A stretch of 64,000 nucleotides of DNA from Sanderia malayensis (taxonomy: Eukaryota; Cnidaria; Scyphozoa; Semaeostomeae; Pelagiidae), in NCBI GenBank assembly GCA_013076295.1, contig RQOL01000633.1, positions 59,803 through 123,802 of the forward strand, read 5' to 3'. Shown here piece by piece: positions 1-10,384 of the stretch (the first letter of the stretch is position 1; each line of letters begins with the position of its first letter). The notes beneath the pieces were generated by a model. That model did no database searches and had not been told where the DNA came from. It saw only the letters and a list, made by a program, of their open reading frames with translations. The position numbers were made by a program, and so were the translations under genes.

Positions 1-112
1 AACATTGACTGATAGGGGCCCTTTGTGCGCTGCACTCACTTATGCTCATGCCCTTTCAACCCCAGGTACAATTGGTTAGATCGCTGCGCCCGCCTGTCTA
101 TCTATTATCAAG

Positions 113-215
113 AAACATTGACAGATAGGTTCATGCCTCGATTACGCTCATGCCCCTTTCAACCCCATGTACAATGGGATAGGTCGCTGCCCTTGCCTGT
201 CTATCTATTATCAAG
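113..215 (+). repeat. 103 bp monomer with internal deletion (also 8216-8318)
   Basis: The usual unit of this type reads GATAGGTTCACCTCGTGCAC and then TTCGTTCGATTACGC. Here the sequence is GATAGGTTCATGCCTCGATTACG, so about 11 bases are gone. The copy at 8216-8318 has the same length and junction. A degraded version lies near 16050-16070 in the deletion-rich region. Sharing it supports the alignment of position 1 with 8103. Confidence 0.85.
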
Positions 216-658
216 AAACATTGACTGATAAGGCGCACTTCATGCGCTGCACTCACTTATGCTCATGCCCCTTTCAACCCCACGTACAATGGGTTGGATC
301 GCTGCGCTCGCCTGTCTATGTATTATCAAGAAACATTGACTGATAGGGCCACTTCTGGGCTGCATTCGCTTACGCTCATGCCCAGTTAAACCCCATGTAC
401 AATGGGATAGCTCACTGTGCTCAGCCGTCTATCTATTATCAGGAAACATTGACTGATAGGGGGCCCTTCATGCGCTGCACTTGCTTACGCTGATGTCCCT
501 TTCAACCCCACGTACAATGGGTTAGATCGCTGCGCTCGCCTGTCTATCTTTTATCAAGAAACATTGACTGATACAAGCACTTCGTGCACTTTATTTGCTT
601 ACGCTCATGCCCCTTTCATCCCCATGTACAATGGGTTAGCTCACTGCGCTCGCTTGTC

Positions 659-680
659 TATCTATTATAAAAAAAATTGA
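659..680 (+). repeat. A-run variant monomer end (type copy; about 20 in window)
   Basis: In this unit type the usual TTATCAAGAAACATTGAC is replaced by TTATAAAAAAAATTGAC. About twenty copies occur, near 665, 5487, 13360, 21100, 23261, 24260, 26620, 29897, 31813, 33876, 40147, 42893, 49154, 51907, 54050, 55620, 57913, 59972, 62037 and 63067. The A-run is mostly eight, but seven near 13360, 26620 and 42893 and nine near 21100. The preceding half always carries CATCCCCATGTACAATGGG and GGGTTAGCTCACTG, so this is one inherited subtype. Confidence 0.85.
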
Positions 681-3600
681 CTGATAGGGCGCACTTTGTG
701 CGCTGCACCTGCTTACGCTCATGCACCTTTCAACCCCACGTACAATGGGTTGCATCACTGCGCTCTCCTGTCTATCTATTATCAGGAAACATTGACTGAT
801 AGGTCGCCCTTCGTGTGCTGCACCCGCTTAGACTCATGCCCCTTTCAACCCCATGTACAATGAGTTGGATCGCTGGGCTCGCCTGTCTACCTATTATCAA
901 GAAACATTGAGTGATAGGACGCAAGTCAGGGGCTGCATTCGCTTATGTTAATGCCCCGTTCAACCCCATGTACAATTGAATAGCTCGAAGCGTTCACCTG
1001 TCTATCCATTATTGAGAAACATTGACTGATAGGGCGCCTTTTGTGCGCTGCACTCGCTTACCCTCATGCCCCTTTCAACCCCACGTACAATGGGTTAGAT
1101 CACTGCGCTCGCCTGTCCATCTATTATCAAGAACCATTGACTGATAGGGGCACTTCGTGCACTTCGTTCGCTTACGCTCAAGCCCCTTTCAACCCCACGT
1201 ACAATGGATTGCATCGCTGCGCTCTCCTGTCTATCTATTATCAAGAAACATTGACTGATAGGTCGCCTTTCGTGCGCTGCACCCGCTTACACTCATGCCA
1301 GTTTCAATTCCACGTACAACGGTTTAGATCACTGCGCTCTCCTGTCTATCTATTATCAAGAAACATTGACAGATAGGTTCACCTCGTGCACTTCGTTCGA
1401 TTACGCTCATGCCCCTTTCAACCCCATGTACAATGGGATAGGTCGCTGCCCTTGCCTGTCTATCTATTATCAAGAAACATTGACTGATAAGGCGCACTTC
1501 ATGCGCTGCACACGCTAACGCTCATGCCCCTTTCAACCCCACATACAATGGATGAGCTCGCTGCGTTCGCCTGTCTATCTATTATTAGGAAGCATTGACT
1601 GATAGGGCGCCCATCGTGCGCTGCACTCGCTTACGCTCATGCCCCTTTCAACCCCACGTACAATGAGTTAGATCGCTGCGCTCACCTGTCTATCCATTAT
1701 CAAGAAATATTGACTGGTAGGGTGCACTTCTTGCGCTGCACTCGCTTACGCTCATGCCCAGTTAAACCCCTCGTACAATGGGATAGCTCGCTGCGCTCAG
1801 CTGTCTTTCTATTATCAAGAAACATTGACTGGTAGGGCGCACTTCATGCGCTGCACACGCTAACGCTCATGCCCCTTTCAACCCCATATACAATGGATGA
1901 GCTCGCTGCGTTCACCTGTCTATCTATTATTAGGAAGCATTGACTGATAGGGCGCCCTTCGTGCGCTGCACTCGCTTACGCTCATGCCCCTTTCAACCCC
2001 ACGTACAATGAGTTAGATCGCTGCGCTCACCTGTCTATCCATTATCAAGAAATATTGACTGGTAGGGTGCACTTCTTGCGCTGCACTCGCTTACGCACAT
2101 GCCCCTTTCAACCCCACGTACAATGGGTGAGCTCGCTGGGCTCGCCTGTCTATCTATTATCAAGAAGCATTGACTGATAGGGCGTACTTCGTGCGCTGCA
2201 CTCACTTATGCTCATGCCCCTTTCAACCCCACGTACAATCGGTTGGATCGCTGCGCTTGCCTGTTTATCTTTTATCAAGAAACATCGACCGATAGGGCGC
2301 CCTTCGTGTGCTGCACTCGCTTACGCTCATGCCCCTTTCAACCCCACGTAGAATGGATTAGATCGCTGCGCTCTCCTGTCTATCTATTATCAAGAAACTT
2401 TGACTGATATGGCGCACTTTGTGCGCTGCATTCGGTTACGCTCACGCTCCTTTGAACCCCATGTAGAAATGGGATAACTAGTTGCACTCGCCTGTCAATC
2501 TATTATCAAGAAACATTGACTGGAAGGGTGCACTTGATGCGCTGCACTCGCTTACGCTCATGCCCCTTTGAACCCCACATACAATGGATGAGCTCGCTGC
2601 GCTCGCCTGTCTATCTATTATTAGGAAACATTGACTGATAGGGCGCCCTTCGTGCGCTGCACTCGCTTACGCTCATGCCTCTTTCAACCCCACGTACAAT
2701 GGGTTAGATCACTGCGCTTGCCTGTCTATCAATTATCAAGAAACATTGACTGATAGGGGCACTTCGTGCGCTGTATTCGCTTACGCTCATGCCCCTTTCA
2801 ACCCCATGTACAATGGGTGAGCTTGCTGCGCTCGCCTTTTTATCTATTATCAGGAAACATTGACTGATAGGGGGCCCTTCGTGCGCTGCACTCGCTTACG
2901 CTGATGCCCCTTTCAACCCCACGTACAATGGGTTAGATTGTTGTGCTCGCCTGTCTATCTATTATCAAGAAACGTTGACTGGTAGGGCGCACTTCATGCG
3001 CTGCACTTGCTTACGCTCATGCCACTTTCAACCCCACGTACAAAGGATGAGCTCGCTGCGCTCGCCTGTCTATCTATTATCAGGAAACATTGACTGATAG
3101 GGGCCCTTTGTGCGCTGCACTCTCTCATGCTCATGCCCCTTTCAACCCCAATTACAATGAGTTAGATCGCTGTGCTCGCCTGTCTATCCATTATCAGCAA
3201 ACATTGACTGATAGGGCGCCCTTCGTGCGCTGCACTCGCTTACCCTCATGCCCCTTCCAACCCCACGTACAATTGGTTAGATCGCTGCGCTCGCCTGTCT
3301 ATCTATTATCAAGAAACATTGACAGATAGGTTCACCTCGTGCACTTCGTTCGATTACGCTCATGCCCCTTTCAACCCCATGTACAATAGGATAGGTCGCT
3401 GCCCTTGCCTGTCTATCTATTATCAAGAAACATTGACTGATAAGGCGCACTTCATGCGCTGCACTCACTTATGCTCATGCCCCTTTCAACCCCACGTATA
3501 ATGGGTTGGATCACTGCGCTCGCCTGTCTATGTATTATCAAGAAACATTGACTGATAGGGCCACTTCGTGTGCTGCATTCGCTTACGCTCATGCCCAGTT

Positions 3601-3770
3601 AAGCCCCATGTACAATGGGATAGCTCGCTGCGCTCAGCCGTCTATCTATTATCAGGAAACATTGACTGATAGGGGGCCCTTCATGCGCTGCACTTGCTTA
3701 CGCTGATGTCCCTTTCAACCCCACGTACAATGGGTTAGATCGCTGCGCTCGCCTGTCTATCTTTTATCAA

Positions 3771-3884
3771 GAGACATTGACTGATACAAGCACTTCGTGC
3801 ACTTTATTTGCTTACGCTCATGCACCTTTCAACCCCACGTACAATGGGTTGCATCACTGCGCTCTCCTGTCTATCTATTATCAG
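3771..3884 (+). repeat. Chimeric monomer marking a one-unit deletion
   Basis: The left half is of the type with ACTTTATTTGCTTACGCTC, and the right half (from about 3822) is of the type with ACCTTTCAACCCC and GGGTTGCATCACTG. Near 559-790 these halves belong to two neighbouring monomers separated by an A-run; here the intervening monomer's worth of sequence is missing. The same chimera is found near 10840-10955 and 18610-18720, while the two-monomer form persists near 29800-29990 and 31720-31910. Confidence 0.85.
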
Positions 3885-4159
3885 GAAACATTGACTGATA
3901 GGTCGCCCTTCGTGTGCTGCACCCGCTTAGACTCATGCCCCTTTCAACCCCACGTACAATGAGTTGGATCGCTGGGCTCGCCTGTCTACCTATTATCAAG
4001 AAACATTGACTGATAGGACGCAAGTCAGGGGCTGCATTCGCTTATGTTAATGCCCGTTCAACCCCATGTACAATGGGATAGCTCGAAGCGTTCACCTGTC
4101 TATCCATTATTAAGAAACATTGACTGATAGGGCGCCCTTTGTGCGCTGCACTCGCTTAC

Positions 4160-4418
4160 CCTTATGCCCCTTTCAACCCCACGTACAATGGGTTAGATCG
4201 CTGCGCTCGCCTGTCTATCTATTATCAGCAAACATTGACTGGTAGGGCTCACTTCATGCCCTGCACTCACTTATGCTCATGCCCCTTTCAACCCCACGTA
4301 CAATGGGTTAGATCGCTGCGCTCGCCTGTCTATCTATTATCAGCAAACATTGACTGGTAGGGCTCACTTCATGCCCTGCACTCACTTATGCTCATGCCCC
4401 TTTCAACCCCACGTACAA
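4160..4418 (+). repeat. Single-monomer tandem duplication
   Basis: Units beginning near 4228 and 4343 read alike: GCAAACATTGACTGGTAGGG, then CTCACTTCATGCCCTGCAC. The flanking halves also match, so about 4160-4303 repeats as 4275-4418 at an offset of 115. This is the smallest step of array growth visible here. Confidence 0.85.
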
Positions 4419-7400
4419 TGAGTTGGATCGCTGGGCTCGCCTGTCTACCTATTATCAAGAAACATTGACTGATAGGACGCAAGTCAGGGGCTGCATTCGC
4501 TTATGTTAATGCCCGTTCAACCCCATGTACAATGGGATAGCTCGAAGCGTTCACCTGTCTATCCATTATCAAGCAACATTGACTGATAGGGGCACTTCGT
4601 GCGCTTCATTCATATACGCTCATGCCCCTTTCATCCCCATGTACAATGGATGAGCTCGCTGCGCTCGCCTGTCTATCTATTATCAGCAAACATTGACTGG
4701 TAGGGCTCACTTCATGCCCTGCACTCACTTATGCTCATGCCCCTTTCAACCCCACGTACAATGGGTTGGATCGCTGCGCTCGCCTGTCTATGTATTATCA
4801 AGAAACATTGACTGATAGGGCCACTTCGTGTGCTGCATTCGCTTACGCTCATGCCCAGTTAAACCCCTCGTACAATGGGATAGCTCGCTGCGCTCAGCTG
4901 TCTTTCTATTATCAAGAAACATTGACTGGTAGGGCGCACTTCATGCGCTGCACACGCTTACGCTCATGCCCCTTTCAACCCCACATACAATGGATGAGCT
5001 CGCTGCGTTCGCCTGGCTATCTATTATTAGGAAGCATTGACTGATAGGGCGCCCTTCGTGCGCTGCACTCGCTTACGCTCATGCCCATTTCAACCCCACG
5101 TACAATGAGTTAGATCGCTGCGCTCACCTGTCTATCCATTATCAAGAAATATTGACTGGAAGGGTGCACTTCTTGCGCTGCACTCGCTTACGCACATGCC
5201 CCTTTCAACCCCACGTACAATGGGTGAGCTCGCTGCGCTCGCCTGTCTATCTATTATCAGGAAACATTGGCTGATAGGGTGCACTTCATGCGCTGCACTC
5301 GCTTACGCTCATGCCCATTTCAACCCCACGTACAATGGGTTAGATCGCTGCGCTCGCCTGTCTATCTTTTATCAAGAAACATTGACTGATACGGGCACTT
5401 CGTGCACTTTATTTGCTTACGCTCATGCCCCTTTCTTCCCCATGTACAATGGGTTAGCTCACTGCGCTCGCTTGTCTATCTATTATAAAAAAAATTGACT
5501 GATAGGGCGCACTTTGTGCGCTGCACTCGCTTACGCTCATGCCCCTTTCAACCCCACGTACAATGAGTTAGATCGCTGCGCTGACCTGTCTATCCATTGT
5601 CAAGAAATATTGACTGATAGGGACACTTCGTGCGCTTCATTCGATTACGCTCATGCCCTTCCAACCCCACGTACAAACGGTTAGATCGCTGCGCTCGCCT
5701 GTCTATCTATTATCAAGAAACATTGACAGATAGGTTCACCTCGTGCACTTCGTTCGATTACGCTCATGCCCCTTTCAACCCCATGTACAATGGGAAAGGT
5801 CGCTGCCCTTGCCTGTCTATCTATTATCAAGAAACATTGACTGATAAGGCGCACTTCATGCGCTGCACTCACTTATGCTCATGCCCCTTTCAACCCCACG
5901 TACAATGGGTTGGATCGCTGCGCTCGCCTGTCTATGTATTATCAAGAAACATTGACTGATAGGGCCACTTCGTGTGCTGCATTCGCTTACGCTCATGCCC
6001 AGTTAAACCCCATGTACAATGGGATAGCTCGCTGCGCTCAGCCGTCAATCTATTATCAACAAACATTGACTGGTAGGGCGAACTTCATGCGCTGCACATG
6101 CTTAAGCTCATGCCCCTTTCAACCCCACATACAATGGATGAGCTCGCTGCGTTCGCCTGTCTATCTATTATTAGGAAGCATTGACTGATAGGGCGCCCTT
6201 CGTGCGCTGCACTCGCTTACGCTCATGCCCCTTTCAACCCCACGTACACTGGGTGAGCTCGCCGCTTTTGCCTGTCTATCAATTATCAGCAAACATTGAC
6301 TGATAGAGGGCCTTTTGTGCGCTGCACTCGCTTACCCTCATGCCCCTTCCAACCCCACGTACAATTGGTTAGATCGCTGCTCTCGCCTGTATATCTATTA
6401 TCAAGAAACATTGACAGATAGGTTCACCTCGTGCACTTCGTTCAATTACGCTCATGCCCCTTTCAACACCATGTACAATGGGATAGGTCGCTGCCCTTGC
6501 CTGTCTATTTATTATCAAGAAACATTGACTGATAAGGCGCACTTCATGCGCTGCACTCACTTATGCTCATGCCCCTTTCAACCCCACGTACAATGGGTTG
6601 GATCGCTGCGCTCGCCTGTCTATGTATTATCAAGAAACATTGACTGATAGGGCCACTTCGTGTGCTGCATTCGCTTACGCTCATGCCCAGTTAAACCCCA
6701 TGTACAATGGGATAGCTTGCTGCCCTCGCCTGTCTATCTATTATCCGGAAACATTGACTGATAGGGAGCACTTCGCATGCTGCATTCGCTTGTGCTCTTG
6801 CCCCTTTTATCCCCACGTACAATGCATGAGCTCGCTGCGCTCGCCTGTCTATCTACTATCAGGAAACATTGACTGATAGGGGCCCTTTGTGCGCTGCACT
6901 CGCTTATGCTCATGCCCCTTTCAACCCCAGGTACAATGAGTTACATCGCTGTGCTCGCCTGTCTATCCCTTATCAAGAAACATTGACTGATAGGGCGCAC
7001 TTCGTGCACTGCCCTCGCTTACGCTCATGCCCCTTTCAATCCCATGTACAATGGGTGAGCTGGCCGCTTTTGCCTGTTTATCAATTATCAGCAAACATTG
7101 ACTGATAGGGGGCCCTTTGTGCGCTGCACTCGCTTACCCTCATGCCCCTTCCAACCCCACGTACAATTGGTTAGATCGCTGCGCTCGCCTGTCTATCTAT
7201 TATCAAGAAACATTGACAGATAGGTTCACCTCGTGCACTTTGTTCGATTACGCTCATGCCCCTTTCAACCCCATGTACAATGGGATAGGTCGCTGCCCTT
7301 GCCTGTCTATCTATTATCAAGAAACATTGACTGATAAGGCGCACTTCATGCGCTGCACTCACTTATGCTCATGCCCCTTTCAACCCCACGTACGATGGGT

Positions 7401-7550
7401 TGGATCGCTGCGCTCGCCTGTCTATGTATTATCAAGAAACATTGACTGATAAGGCCACTTCGTGTGCTGCATTCGCTTACGCTCATGCCCCTTTCAACCC
7501 CACGTACAATGGGTTAGATCGCTGCGCTCGCCTGTCTATCTTTTATCAAG

Positions 7551-7675
7551 AAACATTGACTGATACGGGCACTTCGTGCACTTTATTTGCTTACGCTCAT
7601 GCCCCTTTCATCCCCATGTACAATGGGTTAGCTCACTGCGCTCGCTTGTCTATCTATTATCTATCCATTATCAAG
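7551..7675 (+). repeat. 125 bp off-register junction monomer
   Basis: The unit ends TCTATCTATTAT followed directly by CTATCCATTATCAAG, so its tail is present almost twice. It fits a recombination between the near-identical tails of two unit types, shifted by about 10 bases. It recurs in HOR-1 copy 2 near 15488-15510, but at the equivalent place in copy 3 (about 23255) an ordinary A-run unit is found. Confidence 0.85.
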
Positions 7676-7800
7676 AAATATTGACTGGTAGGGTGCACTT
7701 CTTGCGCTGCACTCGCTTACGCACATGCCCCTTTCAACCCCACGTACAATGGGTGAGCTCGCTGCGCTCGCCTGTCTATCTATTATCAAGAAGCATTGAC

Positions 7801-7881
7801 TGATAGGGCGCCCTTCATGTGTTGCACTCGCATACGCTCATGCCCCTTTCAACCCCATGTACAATGGGATAGCTAGGGTAC
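7801..7881 (+). repeat. 81 bp truncated monomer (type copy; 11 in window)
   Basis: Between GATAGCT and CTGGTAGGG a normal unit has about 40 bases; this one has only AGGGTA, giving an 81 bp unit. The same junction, GATAGCTAGGGTACTGG, occurs near 7871, 15701 (with one G lost), 23461, 26391, 28751, 31011, 34071, 43091, 52101, 54251 and 63381. An identical off-register junction is unlikely to form eleven times, so all copies probably descend from one event and mark related segments. Confidence 0.9.
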
Positions 7882-8679
7882 TGGTAGGGCGCACTTCATG
7901 CGCTCCACTCGCTTACGCTCATGTCCCTTTCAACCCCATGTACAATGGGATAGCTTGCTGCTCTCGCCTGTCTATCTATTATCAGGAAACATTGACTGAT
8001 AGGGAGCACTTCACACGCTGCATTCGCTTGTGCTCATGCCCCTTTTATCCCCACGTACAATGCATGAGCTCGCTGCGCTCGCCTGTCTATCTACTATCAG
8101 GAAACATTGACTGACAGGGGCCCTTTGTGCGCTGCACTCACTTATGCTCATGCCCCTTTCAACCCCAGGTACAATTGGTTAGATCGCTGTGCTCGCCTGT
8201 CTATCTATTATCAAGAAACATTGACAGATAGGTTCATGCCTCGATTACGCTCATGCCCCTTTCAACCCCATGTACAATGGGATAGGTCGCTGCCCTTGCC
8301 TGTCTATCTATTATCAAGAAACATTGACTGATAAGGCGCACTTCATGCGCTGCACTTGCTTACCCTCATGCCCCTTTCAACCCCACGTAGTATGGGTTAG
8401 ATCACTGCGCTCGCCTGTCTATCTATTATCAAGAACCATTGACTGATAGGGGCACTTCGTGCACTTCGTTCGCTTACGCTCAAGCCCCTTTCAACCCCAC
8501 GTACAATGGATTGCATCGCTGCGCTCTCCTGTCTATCTATTATCAGGAAACATTGACTGATAGGTCGCCTTTCGTGCGCTGCACCCGCTTACACTCATGC
8601 CAGTTTCAATTCCACGTACAATGGTTTAGATCACTGCGCTCTCCTGTCTATCTATTATCAAGAAGCATTGACTGATAGG

Positions 8680-8694
8680 GCGCACTTCGTGCGC
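8680..8694. other. Inverted repeat (hairpin) typical of each monomer
   Basis: GCGCAC, TTC, GTGCGC forms a perfect six-base stem with a three-base loop. The same site is present in most monomers, often with one change such as TTCATGCGC or TTCTTGCGC. Some variants keep pairing: near 38224-38238, 47225 and 56445, GCACA and TGTGC flank CTTCC. A local cruciform or RNA hairpin is possible; function is not shown. Confidence 0.7.
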
Positions 8695-10040
8695 TGCACT
8701 CACTTATGCTCATGCCCCTTTCAACCCCACGTACAATCGGTTGGATCGCTGCGCTTGCCTGTTTATCTTTTATCAAGAAACATCGACCGATAGGGCGCCC
8801 TTCGTGCGCTGCACTCGCTTACGCTCATGCCCCTTTCAACCCCAGGTACAATTGGTTAGATCGCTGCGCCCGCCTGTCTATCTATTATCAGGAAACATTG
8901 ACTGATAGGTCGCCCTTCGTGTGCTGCACCCGCTTAGACTCATGCCCCTTTCAACCCCATGTACAATGAGTTGGATCGCTGGGCTCGCCTGTCTACCTAT
9001 TATCAAGAAACATTGAGTGATAGGACGCAAGTCAGGGGCTGCATTCGCTTATGTTAATGCCCCGTTCAACCCCATGTACAATTGGATAGCTCGAAGCGTT
9101 CACCTGTCTATCCATTATTGAGAAACATTGACTGATAGGGCGCCCTTTGTGCGCTGCACTCGCTTACCCTCATGCCCCTTTCAACCCCACGTACAATGGG
9201 TTAGATCACTGCGCTCGCCTGTCTATCTATTATCAAGAACCATTGACTGATAGGGGCACTTCGTGCACTTCGTTCGCTTACGCTCAAGCCCCTTTCAACC
9301 CCACGTACAATGGATTGCATCGCTGCGCTCTCCTGTCTATCTATTATCAAGAAACATTGACTGATAGGTCGCCTTTCGTGCGCTGCACCCGCTTACACTC
9401 ATGCCAGTTTCAATTCCACGTACAACGGTTTAGATCACTGCGCTCTCCTGTCTATCTATTATCAAGAAACATTGACAGATAGGTTCACCTCGTGCACTTC
9501 GTTCGATTACGCTCATGCCCCTTTCAACCCCATGTACAATGGGATAGGTCGCTGCCCTTGCCTGTCTATCTATTATCAAGAAACATTGACTGATAAGGCG
9601 CACTTCATGCGCTGCACACGCTAACGCTCATGCCCCTTTCAACCCCACATACAATGGATGAGCTCGCTGCGTTCGCCTGTCTATCTATTATTAGGAAGCA
9701 TTGACTGATAGGGCGCCCTTCGTGCGCTGCACTCGCTTACGCTCATGCCCCTTTCAACCCCACGTACAATGAGTTAGATCGCTGCGCTCACCTGTCTATC
9801 CATTATCAAGAAATATTGACTGGTAGGGTGCACTTCTTGCGCTGCACTCGCTTACGCTCATGCCCAGTTAAACCCCTCGTACAATGGGATAGCTCGCTGC
9901 GCTCAGCTGTCTTTCTATTATCAAGAAACATTGACTGGTAGGGCGCACTTCATGCGCTGCACACGCTAACGCTCATGCCCCTTTCAACCCCATATACAAT
10001 GGATGAGCTCGCTGCGTTCACCTGTCTATCTATTATTAGG

Positions 10041-10155
10041 AAGCATTGACTGATAGGGCGCCCTTCGTGCGCTGCACTCGCTTACGCTCATGCCTCTTTC
10101 AACCCCACGTACAATGGGTTAGATCACTGCGCTTGCCTGTCTATCAATTATCAAG
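10041..10155 (+). repeat. Chimeric monomer marking a six-unit deletion
   Basis: The left half matches the unit at 1935-2049 (AAGCATTGACTGATAGGGCG), and the right half matches the unit at 2626-2740 (CATGCCTCTTTC, then CTATCAATTATC). The left-flank and right-flank neighbours match likewise. The start-to-start distance of the parents is 691 bases, six monomers, so one full-length chimeric unit replaced seven. Confidence 0.85.
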
Positions 10156-10269
10156 AAACATTGACTGATAGGGGCACTTCGTGCGCTGTATTCGCTTACG
10201 CTCATGCCCCTTTCAACCCCATGTACAATGGGTGAGCTTGCTGCGCTCGCCTTTTTATCTATTATCAGG

Positions 10270-10384
10270 AAACATTGACTGATAGGGGGCCCTTCGTGCG
10301 CTGCACTCGCTTACCCTCATGCCCCTTCCAACCCCACGTACAATTGGTTAGATCGCTGCGCTCGCCTGTCTATCTATTATCAAG
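10270..10384 (+). repeat. Chimeric monomer marking a three-unit deletion
   Basis: The left half matches the unit at 2855 (GATAGGGGGCCCTTCGTGCG). The right half matches the unit at 3199 (TTACCCTCATGCCCCTTCC, then ATTGGTTAGATC). The parents start 344 bases apart, three monomers. Together with the six-unit deletion this explains the fall of the offset between the first two HOR-1 copies from 8106 to 7069. Confidence 0.85.

Larger units (their letters stand above)
1..4570 (+). repeat. HOR-1, earlier rearranged copy (3' part)
   Basis: This block corresponds to the 3' part of the 7.8 kb higher-order repeat that follows. Position 1 aligns with 8103, and both carry the rare 103 bp monomer immediately afterwards. 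Positions 1000-1980 match about 9105-10085 (offset 8106), and about 3230-4170 matches 10300-11240 (offset 7069). The offset falls by about 1037 bases, accounted for by two in-register deletions of six and three monomers in the later copy (at 10041-10155 and 10270-10384). Within the block, the run of unit types at about 113-1015 recurs from about 3314, minus one monomer. No gene is present. Confidence 0.8.

Noticed and set aside
659..680. Poly-A tract as a sign of retrotransposon insertion
   Set aside because: The seven to nine A residues sit at the same place in about twenty inherited copies of one monomer type, with no inserted sequence and no target-site duplication. It is a variant of ATCAAGAAACATT.
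1380..1410. Possible CENP-B box around CTTCGTTCGATTACGC
   Set aside because: The CENP-B box needs TTCG, four bases, A, two bases, then CGGG. The candidate has the TTCG and A at about the right spacing but ACGC in place of CGGG. I found no better match on either strand by eye; a pattern search would settle it.
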